This document shows, in pieces, positions 34,461-45,904 of a stretch of 64,000 nucleotides of DNA (its first letter is position 1; every line of letters begins with the position of its first letter). This DNA is from Kuschelorhynchus macadamiae (taxonomy: Eukaryota > Arthropoda > Insecta > Coleoptera > Curculionidae): assembly GCA_030620095.1 (NCBI GenBank), contig JAUTXW010005178.1, positions 62,001 through 126,000 of the forward strand, given 5' to 3'. The position numbers and the translations under genes are program-made. The notes beneath the pieces are model-generated. The model saw only the letters and a program-made list of their open reading frames with translations, was not told where the DNA came from and made no database searches.

Positions 34461-34669
34461 ATATAAATACGGGTCATTTACGTATCGATTCGGTCTGATT
34501 CCATCGTGTTGTTGTAAGTTTCTACTTAAAAAGTGTTTTGAGAGCTGTGTGGCAAAATAAAGGTGTTTTTGATTCGATTATGGCTAGAGGAGGTTTTGTC
34601 AAGGCTTTCACAAACAATTTACCCTCTGTGAATTTGTTTATGGTGATGGATTACATCAACAATGACTAA
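34461..34669 (+). promoter_or_regulatory. TATA-like core promoter followed by a 29-codon open frame
   Basis: ATATAAATAC at 34461-34470 sits in a GC-richer patch and is followed about 30 bases on by CGGTCTGATTCC, a plausible start area. An ATG at 34580 opens MARGGFVKAFTNNLPSVNLF, MVMDYINND and a TAA at 34667. The short peptide is unmatched; the phrase LPSVNLFMVMDY loosely recalls N-termini in the family seen at 36.4 kb. Promoter function is inference. Confidence 0.3.
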
Positions 34670-34724
34670 GGTTTTAATTAAGAAAAATCAGAAGTGCGAA
34701 AGGAGCAATGTAAGTTCAATAAGT

Positions 34725-34830
34725 TAAAATGGAATCAGTTTCTGACGTTTCGTCTTCGATTGCACGAGGCATCTTCAAGGAGCTTTACTTCACGAGATCG
34801 GAACACAACATATGAAGGATATTAATACTT
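34725..34830 (-). repeat. Penelope-like terminal motif, copy 3
   Basis: The minus strand reads CCTTGAAGATGCCTCGTGCA, then AGACGAAACGTCAGAAACTG and ATTCCATTTTAAC. The order TGAAGATG, CTCGTG, CGAAACGT, ATTCC matches the copies at 4.2 and 15.5 kb. No Penelope coding sequence is adjacent. Confidence 0.55.
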
Positions 34831-34834
34831 TCCC

Positions 34835-36375
34835 ATCCAGTAGGCGTAATTTACGGTATGATCACAGTCTGCAGTATATCGATGGACAGATTCTAATACA
34901 GGTCAGTCAGTCATTAGTTAGATTATCTGAAATTTTTCGATTTCCTAATTGACGACAGCCGTGAAAGCTCTCGTTCTATGTTAGCAATGTAAGTATTTAT
35001 GTATGAAAAAATAATAAATATCTGTTTACAATATTCAAGGTTTAGGCCAACGTCACCGTTTTTATGAACAATATATAAACAAAGCCGAATCTATATCATG
35101 CTGGTTGGGAAAATATTTGAAGTTATAATCGTTAGTACCTTATTTTTATAATAATAAGATTATTTATTTATTATGCTTAAAACGTATATAATATTTCATG
35201 TCTTCTTCCAACTAAATAAGAAAAAATATAATTGTGTGCCTGTATTTGTTAATCATAACCTTATTTCGAACTTACATTAAAATTGTCTTCATAACAGACA
35301 AATTTGCTTTTTGATTTGGGCACGTCACATCTTACTGATGTAAACCATTATTTCTTATGATTATAATCCTCCCGAGGCACAAATACAAACATTTTGTTTG
35401 GTGTACTTACAGATGTAGTAGTATATAACACCATTTATTCTGTTATCCATACGTATTTATTCATTTTACAGTGTTTGTATGCAGTCTTTTTCATATTTTT
35501 GGAATTTAAATGATTAACTAATAATTTTAGTTATTTTGTTATATATGTAGATCGGTATTATAATGAAATAATGACTCGAATCATTCACTTTCTTAGGTCG
35601 TTTAAAAGGCCCCCTTTCATTATAGCACTGTTGATACTAAAACGATTTCTATATTAGGTGAATCGATCCCATATGAGCACCTGACCCGGAATCGTTTACT
35701 TACTTACGTAGGTAAAACAATATTTTACTGGTGCTCTAAGCAGGTGCAAACATTTGAATATATTATTATTACATTTTTACATACATTAAAAAATTAAACA
35801 AAATTATTTACTCACCCTATCTAAAATTTTCGATATTGTGATTTTTGTAGTTCTAAAATATACGTATATTATTTCAACTTTTCTCTACATTCCGTATCGA
35901 TATATTTACGGAAAGTGCATACAAATAGGCAACCCACAATACCCCGTACTGGAAAGTTGTCATTACACCTAAGGAAATGACCCGTATCTTTCAGTTTATC
36001 AATGTAAATGACAGTCGTCGTACCACGTAAAAATAAATTGGAGTTTGTTTTGCCTAAAACATCTATTAAGGTAAGTAAATATGTATTAATTTTGATACTA
36101 TTGCAATTACATAATGATTTATTTGAGTGTATATCTAATAAATTTTAATATTTTGAATAACTAGAAAATTTCTATTACGATATTATTTTAGAGTACCTTA
36201 AACGTGACTAATTTAAATTTTCTTCAATGCGTCCTATTTTTAAGGCTTTAAAATGTATAGTAGGATTATCTTTGATTAAACTAGGTACCTGGATGATTTT
36301 GCATTAATTTTTTTTGTATTTTTTCTATATGTTATTATTTGAATAGTGGGGATAAAAAAGAGCCTACATTACAGG
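34835..36375. other. AT-rich spacer, nothing recognised
   Basis: No supportable gene. A strong GTAAGT donor-like site lies at 36071, without a recognisable exon. Confidence 0.4.
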
Positions 36376-36378
36376 AAA

Positions 36379-37087
36379 CATAGAGTACACAGAACAAAAC
36401 AGATCCAAAAAGGCGAAAGAGAAACACTCATTTCATGGTTAAATTCTCTTACAAGAATGCCGTCGCACTATTGTCGAAAAGACAGTAACACGCTATAATT
36501 GGAAAATCAAAACAAATCACAGGTCTACAGTGAGTATCAAAATTATTGTAATAACAACGGTAAGAAGTATTTATCAACAGCAATTTTTGACCAGATTTTT
36601 TGTGATCTGAACTTAAGCATCTACAGGCCAAAAAAGGATGCATGTGATACATGTAGTTACTCTGAAGTTGGCAATCTCGAGGAACAACTTTTCAGAAGTC
36701 ACATTCTCAAGAAAAATTTAGCTAGAGAAGAAAAATTAAAAGACAAGGACTATTCAAAAAATTCAAAAACTTGTATCTATACTATGGATTTGCAGGCATG
36801 CTAAATGCTAGCGCAATATAAAGTAAGAAAAGAATACAAACAATATAGACAATCATGATTGGTGGGATGAAACAGAAGGCGATTTAAGTGCCTCAACGTT
36901 TGCATCACTAATTATTTTTCGTTTAAAGAAAAATAGCAGCGCTAAAGATATACGGATAGTTCTTTGGTCAGTTAGGGTTGTTATCAAAACAGAAACTCAA
37001 CATTGTCAAACGCTTTACTTAATTACGTCATAAAAACTGGACAAACTGCATACGCAGATGGAGTGCGTTGGTTTTTACATTTTTAAA
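36379..37087 (+). pseudogene. Relic of a multicopy insect family (probable DUF7869), copy A
   Basis: Blocks in order: RETLISWLNSLTRMPSHYCR, then K, a stop, and from 36499 QVYSEYQNYCNNNGKKYLST, FDQIFCDLNLSIYRPKKDAC, DTCSYSE, ending TMDLQAC. Other frames continue with WWDETEGDLSASTFASLI and GCYQNRNSTLSNALLNYV then WFLHF. The SHYCR, PKKDxCDxC, WxE...and GCxQNRN signatures occur together in large insect protein families that I recall being labelled DUF7869; their biochemical role is not established to my knowledge, and repeated occurrence suggests a mobile or mobile-derived origin. At least one stop and two frameshifts. The C-terminal part resembles the relic at 52.3 kb. Confidence 0.6.
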
Positions 37088-37089
37088 AA

Positions 37090-38780
37090 ATAAATATCTC
37101 TAAAGTATTTCTTTTTTTACTATCTAGGAAAGGAAAATAAACCCAATCAAAATGAACCAAATGCAGTATAGTCGTTTTCAACAGTTTTCAACATCTCCTG
37201 GAGATAGAGTCTGATATAATAAAACACAGAAACGCTATAATACATCGGAGTTAATTAATACGCATCTGAAATGAAACTGAAATTTGGAAAACCATAATTT
37301 TAATCACTCTTATTGAATTTACCCATAAAAAAATTCAAAAAGATTAGAAAGTTAGTCTTTTAACACGAGTAAATAATTTAAAAGGGAAAATGTTTAAAAA
37401 AAATTAATATTTTAAAGAAAATAAAATTCAAACAATAAACTAGATATTAAAATATTCCGCAATTAGCTATATTTCCTATAACTCATTTATTAAGTAAATA
37501 GGTAAATAGAAGTAGTAAGTTGTAGAAGTAGAAATCAAAATAATTTCATATTTGCAAATTCTGGCAACTGACAAATTTCATGCAAAAATACTACTTTTGT
37601 TCTATCCCTCCTAAATAATAAAACTCAGATCCTACAAAAAAACTATTAAAACATAAGCCTACAAAATGTAAAAAAGTGTTCGCAAACAAACCAGTTAAAA
37701 ATTAAAGTTGAAATTCCAAAAATTGTCCTTTCGATGGCAATTCGGAGTTCTCTATAACTAAATGAAGTAGTTTTTTGGTTATTTCCGTATTTTTATTAAC
37801 CGTACGTAAGTGTGCCATGATTAAATATAGGCAGCCTAACTTTTATTAGATCATTAACTTGTACAATAAAATAGAATGCATTTCATTAAAACAAATGTAT
37901 CTCTAATTTGCCACGTGTTTTTGACGCACCCTGTATACTTGAAAATAATTATGATATCTGATCTGCAAAGTAAAATTAATACTCGGGAAGGAAAAACTTT
38001 TTTAAAAACATCCTTGGGAAGCCAAAAGAACTAAAAAATTGTCTTTTTAAAATGAGTGTTTAAACTTAGAGGGAAAATATTGGAAAATCTAATAAAATGC
38101 ATAATGAAAATAGTCCCAATGCGTATCAAAACTGTACATTTTATATTAATTGCAATTGCGTTTTTGATAAAAAGGTTTAAATTAATGCAATCTTGATTTG
38201 TCTAGTAAGTCACTTATTTTATTAGTTGTACTACATTATGGTGTAAATAAAATAATCCAAATTAGTTTAAAATTTAAATTCCACTTATGATATTCTCTAT
38301 CAAAATATCACTCGCGCAACAAAATTTCCTGAGAAATTTCTGAAATTTTTTTTTTGACAACCAATTTTTAAAATGAAAGCGTTCGTGCATATCACCAGAA
38401 AAAATCTGTCGCACCCCGTGACTTTTTTAGTTGATATGCATTCATGCTTTTATAAAAAATTAGTTAACAAAAAAAATGTTCAAAAATTTTTGGATTTTTT
38501 TATACAATTAGATATTTCATTATATGAGTAACAAATATTTCAAATCATTTTCCAACTGGTGGCTGGTAGTTATTATTGTTGATAAAAATAATTTGACACT
38601 GACATTGATTCAATTTATTTCTAGAATAAGAAATCATTTGAATGTATTAAACCTCTAATATGAGAAACTATGAGCCAGTAGTAGGGTAGTTCGTTTAAAA
38701 AAAGTAACACTTTATGGTCTATAAATATTTTTCCTGGAAAACTGCTATGGTTTGTTTTTATAAGCGTTTTTAAAAGCTTC
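37090..38780. other. AT-rich spacer with an element-end-like motif
   Basis: GACGCACCCTGTATACTTG at 37923-37941 resembles a right-hand terminus of a TA-flanked element. No matching left end was identified. No coding region. Confidence 0.35.
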
Positions 38781-38814
38781 TATGGGATTATCGCTATAAT
38801 CCCTGGTATTGGAG

Positions 38815-40045
38815 ATTACGGCTATAATTCTGCGAAAATTATATACCTCTTTTGAGAATTTTTATATATGAGGGAAATATTCACCAAAAGAACTAAAAAT
38901 AAAATAAACCGGAAGTGTTCCTTTTGCAAATAATTTCAGCACATTAAGGCGTATCATAAAAATGTAAAGTATTTATTATATCTAGTGGAAAAGTATGGAG
39001 TGAATTCTATATGTATTTAAGGATATTAACAACATTCCTTGTGACATTTTATCTTATTGTCACCTCAGATCTCGCATTGAAAAGGATATACAGATTGTGT
39101 ATATGAAATTTTAAAATACTAATTCCAAATTTTAAAAATATATGATAATATAAATATAAAATGTTTTTCATGACTGATCATATGATTGCTGTCAAAGTAG
39201 AGAAATTTTGACTTGTTAATTACGCGGGTAGATACTCATGGCTAAATAAAATTTCCAGAAAGTTTGTTGGTAGACAAAGTAACATTGTCAAAACCCCATT
39301 TGCTAACAGTGACTGGTATACAATTTTCAATCAAAAAGAGAGAGGTGATTGTGCGGATGAATTCCTAGAAAGAAAACGAACATAAATCCTGGGCATGTTT
39401 GCAAAACAAAGGTGAATTTTAGGGTAACCGTGCTACAGGTGTTTCAGTCTTATTAAACTTCTCAGCAGAGCAGTATAACCAAGTTAAAAGATGCAAGAAA
39501 CTTGGAGAAAATCATAGACAACAAACGAGGATTCACTGACAGGAGCTAACCAAACATTTGTAAATTCGGACAGAAAAAAATAATATTTTATAATAAAATT
39601 TTCGGGGATAATACCACGTGTGCTTAAAAATGTCCGATTATTTTTCACGAATGCGTGTTTTCTTATAATTTGTAGAGAAAACACGCATGAGTGGAAAATT
39701 ATTTGGTTAATTTTTAAGTACGAATGGTATTTAGGAGGAATATTCCACGAATCAAATGCAGGGAAACTAAGCTTTATTAACTGAATATTAAATATATACC
39801 TATTTCAAGTTCAGAAATTTGAATTTTGTAACAAATTGAACACAAACTTGGATTTAACGGTGTTTCTTGGTTCGCTTCCAATTATATTTTCATCAATTTC
39901 CTCTTCTTGAACTAGCCCAAAGCGATTATTCATATTGACAACTTTGTTTCCTAGACGAGGTGGTATTTCCGCTATAATTTTTCGAAAACACCACCAGTCT
40001 TACGGGAAAATTTGTACATGAGTGGAATATTCATTTAAATTCCTT
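38815..40045 (+). repeat. Three related hairpin-bearing blocks
   Basis: Blocks near 38820-38900, 39640-39720 and 39960-40035 share a CTATAATTNTNCGAAAA or TTATAATTTGTAGAGAAAA centre and end with ATGAGNGNAAATATTCA-like text. In the second block ATGCGTGTTTTCT (39651-39663) pairs perfectly with AGAAAACACGCAT (39676-39688). In the third, GGTGGTATTTCCG pairs with CGAAAACACCACC. Nothing coding. Confidence 0.45.
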
Positions 40046-40269
40046 TATAGGTTGGTTTTATCCAATTATACAAAAGTTTTCTTCCAATGAATCCTTCTGT
40101 TTCTGAAGGGAAGTGGAAGATAAAACTATTATGTACGTATTACAAGATAACTATCTGCGTAACTAAACAGAGCCATAATAAACTTTACATGATAAAGGTA
40201 AGGATATCTAAGGAAGTTCCGGGTAAAGCCAATTTACTAGTTTTTTTACTTGATTTTTTGATTTAATAG

Positions 40270-40915
40270 CCTGTTGTCTTTGCAGAGATCCCAATAACAT
40301 TATAGGTCGTTGCCATGCATTAAAACGAGCAGACAAAACTTGTCAGCTGTCAAACACTTCGATCGATTTGACTTGCTTTCGATTGTGCATTATCGATAGA
40401 AATAAAAGCGATTCGGTGTCAATTGCCATATCGGTTACAACTATTATAGCAGTTGATATCAAACCAAGAATTCGCTGCTTCCGTTTGGAATTATCGAGTA
40501 ATAAAAACCATTTCTCAGAGAGACAAAACAATCATTGTCCGCCAACGTACGTAAAAATTAAAAGGCGCCAAACGCAATAGGCGTGCAACGCTGCCGAAAC
40601 GGCCGCTCGGCCACAAAACGGGCCCCATTAAAAAAATTATAAATTTTATTGTGAAATTTCTTCTGCAATTACCGAATGATGATTGTAATGTGAGTGGACA
40701 TGTGTGATGCAAATTATAAGTAATTTGCCGGTGCTTTTATTTGTCGCTAAGCTTTATTTCGTTTCTCGCAAGTGATGCTCGTAAAAGGTGATTCCGTGAA
40801 GGATCGTGCACCTTATTGTTTTGATGCATTTCATGTTTTCCTTTTTTTTATTTCATTGAGGATTTTGGCACCTAAATGAATCTTTCCAGTCGGCGGATAT
40901 GCAGATTTACAGGCG
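40270..40915. promoter_or_regulatory. Candidate conserved non-coding island 3
   Basis: A stretch much less AT-rich than its flanks, with a CAGCTG E-box (TTGTCAGCTGTCAAAC), a TATCGATAG site (DREF-like), CAATTGCCATATCGG, a GC-rich core CGAAACGGCCGCTCGGCCAC and AATTACCGAATGATGATTG. Overlapping open frames on both strands have no domains. It looks like constrained regulatory DNA, but this is inference. Confidence 0.35.
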
Positions 40916-41299
40916 CATCGTACTTACCAGCATAGTAAATAAACTTTAAGTAAGTAAAATTTTTTAAAACAAATAATATCATATCTAGCTGGGCTTAAAT
41001 TAGGTTTCAATACGAATAATCCTATTTGCAAAACTACCGATTTCCTATAGTATAATAGTGAAGTCATCCTATGCGAAATTTTTGTAAAAAAGGAAATACT
41101 CTGTTCTTCTGGCTTTTTTTTATTTAAGCACGTTGGTGGCACAGGAAAAAAGAATTTTGTAAAAAAATGGCGTTTTGGAAAAAAGTCTAGGTATAGCTTC
41201 TATAGGTCCCGTCGGAACGAAAAAAAATTTTCGTTTTTAAGTTTCCGATATCTATGTTCAATACCTAACCTACAAAACAGCATGACATAAAGAATTTAC

Positions 41300-41430
41300 G
41301 ATTTTTCTTCATAATTTTAATTGTGTTAAATGCATCGAACATAAGTAAAATTTCGCACAAAAATCAACTGTTACACAGAAATGAACTGGTAACATTTTGG
41401 TATGAATCCAAAATTGCGGCATAATAAAAA
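41300..41430 (-). repeat. Single unit of the 5.6-kb tandem/dispersed repeat
   Basis: The minus strand reads TTTTGGATTCATACCAAAAT, ACCAGTTCATTTCTGTGTAA and TTTTTGTGCGAAATTT, the same order as the units at 5.75-6.05 kb. Confidence 0.55.
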
Positions 41431-42299
41431 AAACTTAAATGCATTTTAATAAATACTTGTCTAAGTACTTCTTGTGGTAACTAATAAGTCTAACAAATTC
41501 TAACTCCTTGAATCTAATACAACGATGGACTCCGAAATAGTAAAAAGTGGTAGATTTAGAAAATATTTGCCAATCTGACAGAGATGTGTGTTCTGGTTTG
41601 CCTACATTCGGACTATTTATACATCTTTATAATGTCCGTTTTCTTTTCAAAAGCTCATAATTTTGAATGTTATCACTATGCATTCTTGAAAGATTCTTTT
41701 AAAAAGTGGAGAATGTTTTATGATTAAGATAAATTTTGAAATAAATTGTTTAAACAATTTTTAGATAATTTGTTTTTCAAAAAGACGAATTTCTCGTTTT
41801 TCGGAATAAAGTTTGCATTGCATTGCATGCATTAGAACGAATTTTATACGGTTGCAATTTGCTCTATGAAACATATTAAGGAGCAATATGTTATTTTAGT
41901 CTGTTTCAGAAATGTATACAGTAATAAAACCTCATTAGGTATGCAAAAGAACTAGAGGGACCTACCAATAATGTACGCTACTTCCATAATTTGACAATGG
42001 GTGGAATGCATAAAAAGTAGTAGATGTTACTGCTTCGCTAAAAAGTATCTACTTCATATCATTTGGTTTTACATAGAAGTATTTGCTTCACCAGAGAAGA
42101 ACATACTTCATCGTACGGCACAATCGAAGTACCTACTACTGAAATAAAGTATCTACTACTATCGCGTGGTATGTGCATCACGTGTCATAACAATCGTGTT
42201 AGAACTTGTTTTCCTATCAGCGTTTGTATTAACTGAATTCACATTTAGTACCTGTTAAACTGTTGAATTTGTTTGAGTTAGTTATAAATAATTACAAGT

Positions 42300-42912
42300 A
42301 TTAGTGAGTCTTCTGATTCTGAAGCGACACAAGAATTAGGCGAAGATAAAAATGAACAAATGTTATTTGTTACTTGTTTTGAAGAATATCAAATTTTGTC
42401 TGATAAAAGAATGACACCAAAAATCAAAAAAGAAAAAGAAGATGCGCTCAAAAACTGCTCGCTTTAATGAAATAATAGGTAGAAACCTAGATTTAAAACA
42501 AATTTAAAAAAAAATTAATAATATGAAAACTAAAGTTAAGAAAATTGTTGACGTTAAGAAAAAAAAGATTGTACTGAATGAATGGCAAAGAAAATTCTAT
42601 GATTTATAGAACGCAGGAGAAAATCAAGTCCTACCCATGATACCAGGTGCGTGTCAGGCCGGTGTTAGAGATGAACCTGTAGTTTCTTTACAACAGAATA
42701 ATGATGAGTTCCTCAGTTCCAAATCTGGATCCAAACAAACTAATGCCATGACATCTAAAGGCCCTCAAGCAGCTGCAAAGCAGGAGTTACCATGTCAATT
42801 ACAGAAGACCTGTTTACGAAAACGAATTGAAGCTGCCGAAGCCCAAAATTTCTGCTGCTCAAGCTTAACAGTCTTCAGCGGAAGCTCAAGAAGGGACCTG
42901 TTGGATGAATAG
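42300..42912 (+). pseudogene. Harbinger Myb/SANT-like DNA-binding protein, broken
   Basis: Second gene of the Harbinger element, in this family the nuclear partner that binds the element ends. Readings include KIKKEKEDALKNC, then after stops KKKINNMKTKVKKIVDVKK then KKIVLNEWQRKFYDL, the end of a trihelix/MADF-like SANT domain, then a stop and an open stretch from 42637 beginning MIPGACQAGVRDEPVVSLQQ. That PGA-AG linker and the downstream basic/Gln-rich tail (AAAKQELPCQLQKTC) run to 42912. At least four stops interrupt the N-terminal half. Confidence 0.7.
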
Positions 42913-43129
42913 TACTAAATACGTTTTTTTATAAATTGTAACTGTTTTGGAGAGATGATTTGCTGTTTTGATTGTGTTATAGGGTATAATTGGAAATAAA
43001 TGCACTATTTACTTCAGTTTCTTAATTATATTACTAACAATTATTCAACAACTCGTAAAGGCAGTACATAATAATTATTATATTAGTTAGCATTTTGAAA
43101 TAAAGCCTCAGCCACTTCATTTCTGCGTT

Positions 43130-43975
43130 GTGTGCCTCGATTTCGAGTTTGTGCTTGATTTCTATCCGGCATTAAATCAACTAGATGTTATACTTCTATC
43201 TCAAGTGGTTCAAAGTCGTGATATGGATCTTGCAGATGTTTAGCTACATTGTGTAGTATAAATGCGCTGACAATATGTTTTGGAATATTTTCAGTTTTCA
43301 GGCGAAAAGTATAGTAGAACATTGGAAATGCCGTTTTAACCCACCAAAACATCGTTCTATTACACAGCGTTCTTTTGCATGAATTGAATTATAATTTTCT
43401 TGAATAGGTGTCGTTGGATTTCTAAATGGTGTCAACAACCACGGAGCAATACCATATCCTTCATAACCTAACAAGGCTGCTTCTTGTATATTATTATATA
43501 AAATTTGATGCACTACGGAGTTTCACATATTTATCACCGTGAATAGATGGTTTTGATATTTTTGTGTAGGTACAGTCAATAGCACCTATGACCCTGGGCA
43601 TGTGATGGGTATTTACTCACTTATTGATAGCAACTGCAAGTAACTCGTTAGTGTTAGGAAATATTATCCAATTTTTTTTTTCGAACAAATTGCTTCAGCT
43701 ACAGTTACCAATGTTCTGGAAACAGTACTTTGATGCACATTTATATCAGCGCCAACGCCAGAATCTCCTGTAAAGAATAATCACATTTTCAATATTTTAC
43801 GATTACTTTACAATTTACTAGAATCACCTTAGCTTCTTAAAAAATATGTCCATTTTCTCAGTGGGCGTTTGTTTCTACGGAAACATCGCGGTCTTCGAGA
43901 AAATGATTTGCAAGCCACTCTACATTTTCTCTATGGAACCTGAAATACCACACTCTGAACGTAACTTGATTTTAT
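43130..43975 (-). pseudogene. PIF/Harbinger DDE transposase (HARBI1-like), broken
   Basis: Minus-strand order: RFHRENVEWLANHFLEDRDV near 43.93 kb, an apparent 60-bp GT-AG intron (43768-43827), GDSGVGADINVHQSTVSRTL, NWIIFPNTNELLAVAINK with TGA for the next Trp, MPRVIGAIDCTYTKI (first catalytic Asp), KPSIHGDKYVK, then after an internal deletion NSVVHQILYNNIQEAALLGY and EGYGIAPWLLTPFRNP, HAKERCVIERCFGGLKRHF. The second catalytic Asp of the LLGDxGY motif is Tyr here (LLGYEGY), and the IER glutamate survives. Stops, a deletion and the Asp loss make it inactive. Confidence 0.85.
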
Positions 43976-44665
43976 ATAAATTAGAGATATAGATAGCATA
44001 AACTTGCAGGTTTTATGATAATTACCTAAATAATTTACGATATATATTATCGTTGTATCTCCTCCTCTACTGATACAATTTTCTACGGTGCACATTCATG
44101 AACATTACCATTTCAAAAAATAAAACCACTTGACTTGCGGTGACCGAAGTTTCTCAAACACCAACCTCACTTAAACTGAAGCAGACACTACTAGACTACT
44201 AGATGCTTCTAAAGCGTAGTAACTTTTTCTATGTAACACGTGTGTAGTAGCATATGCTTCCGAGAGTAGTAGATACTTCGTTAGTGTAGAAGATACTCCA
44301 TAAATGTAGTATATACTTGAAGCATTAGCAGGTACTACAGTTTATGCATTTCACCCAATGATCTAATTGCAAAATTCTTTCTTTTCATCAAGTGCAGGTA
44401 GTACCACCCGGTTTTGGATCAATTTATCCGTTTTGGCTATTGTTATCCGTTCATCCGTCAACAATGAAAATATTGTTGGATACTTATAGAAATAATTTAA
44501 ATTTAACGAAATTTTATTTCAACAAAATAAAAATGATATGTAAAAACTAACATATAATAGATTATATTCTTCGTCATTTAAGGAACTGTCATTACCTCTT
44601 GACATTATAATTAAAGGGTCGCCCGTCTGATCGATCAGGTTGTCAAGATCCCACATTTTCTCCTC

Positions 44666-45720
44666 CTATTTAATCACATGCTGGACTACTTTTCGCCAGT
44701 TCTCTGGTGTCATTTCCTTAATGGCTTGATCAAACAGTAGCTTAACATCTTTCATTTTAAATATCGTGTTATGTCTTCCTACAAATCCTTTCACTTGCTC
44801 CCATATAAGTTCTACAGGATTTAGTTCAGTTACATTATATATTTTCAACTATATCTTCCACAGCATATTTCATAAAACGATTTTTGTGTAAATTTGCTAT
44901 GGCTAGTAGTTCTATTCGCCGTGAATGATAGCTTGTGCTATCCATAACCACTACCGAATCGGTCGGAAAATATTTTATCATTTCACCAAAATAATCATTG
45001 AAAACATACGAATTCATGTTCTCATGGTAATCTCTCATCCGGCCCGACTGAAAAGTTAGCAAACCTTTTAAAAATCACTCTTCGTTTCCGATGTTTTTCC
45101 CGAAGGCACTTTAATACCCGTTGTCAGGCCTTCGATGAAAACTTGGCGAGCACTGGTTATATTTTTGATTCGCCACATTTTTTGAACTATATAACCTTCA
45201 TTGATCCCTCTCATAAAGATAAAAAAATTCTTTTGCTCCTTGCGGTTATGCTTTTCCCCGGGAAAATCCATATTTTTTTAAGTTGTCCATAAGAGTTCTC
45301 TAGTTATCAAAAGAATACTGTCATCTTTTTGCCAAGCTCCATCAAAATTTTATCTGGAGTGGGTAATTCCTTTTTAAAATAAAAAGAGTGAACTTTTCTT
45401 CGAATTGCACATTTGGTCTTTTCATTAAGGACTTGTGCTGGTCTGCCTGGAGCTTTCTTCGGAGATTCCACTTGACCTGCTGGCTTTCCCTCCCGCAATA
45501 ATTTGAAAACGGTGGACTCTCCAATTCCACTTATTCAGGAACATAGTTCAATAACTTTTACAGGAAAACTAGGGTAATCGCAACATCGTTCAACAACTTT
45601 TACAGGAAAACTAGGATAATCACGTTTTATGCAATCGTGTACATTTAAAATAATAAATTTTTCACTCACTGATAGTGAAGAATTATTAGAACATCTTTTC
45701 GTTGGACCGAATGTCGCCAT
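44666..45720 (-). pseudogene. IS630/Tc1-like DDE transposase, relic D
   Basis: From an ATG at 45720: MATFGPTKRCSNNSSLSVSE and a helix-turn-helix region, then PGRPAQVLNEKTKCAIRRKV and YFKKELPTPDKILMEL, INEGYIVQKMWRIKN, FIEGLTTGIKVPSGKTSETK in place of the usual GFIPGALLVFKSGTKSGDYH, MRDYHENMNSYVFNDYF, FPTDSVVVMDSTSYHSRR (second catalytic Asp in VVMDSTSYH) and LNPVELIWEQVKGFVGRHNT (third acidic residue, Glu). The DETW block with the first Asp was not found. The N-terminus has a 42-bp tandem duplication at 45546-45629. Frames change at least three times. No terminal repeats recognised; it begins about 300 bp after the Harbinger element. Confidence 0.75.
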
Positions 45721-45904
45721 TTTATTAATATTCTTATAATACTGTTAAGAGTATGGCAACAACAACAAATTCTTTTTTTTAAAACATATTTAAGAAGTAT
45801 TTATAATATGTGCTTTATTATCTGCCTCCATTAAGTACTTGCCTATTATGTATACACTGAGTAATAAATGTAATTTATAGAGAATAAAACTAGATATTTC
45901 AATG

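Larger units (their letters stand above)
41999..44356. mobile_element. Terminally complete PIF/Harbinger element (2.36 kb)
   Basis: The left end GGGTGGAATGCATAAAAAGT and the reverse-complemented right end GGGTGAAATGCATAAACTGT are flanked by AAT on both sides (41996-41998 and 44357-44359), the 3-bp duplication expected for this superfamily. Both subterminal regions (about 42010-42165 and 44190-44345) are packed with variants of AGTAGNAGATACTTC and its complement. Inside are a Myb/SANT-like gene on the plus strand and a DDE transposase gene on the minus strand, converging, the usual two-gene Harbinger layout. Both genes are broken. Confidence 0.9.
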
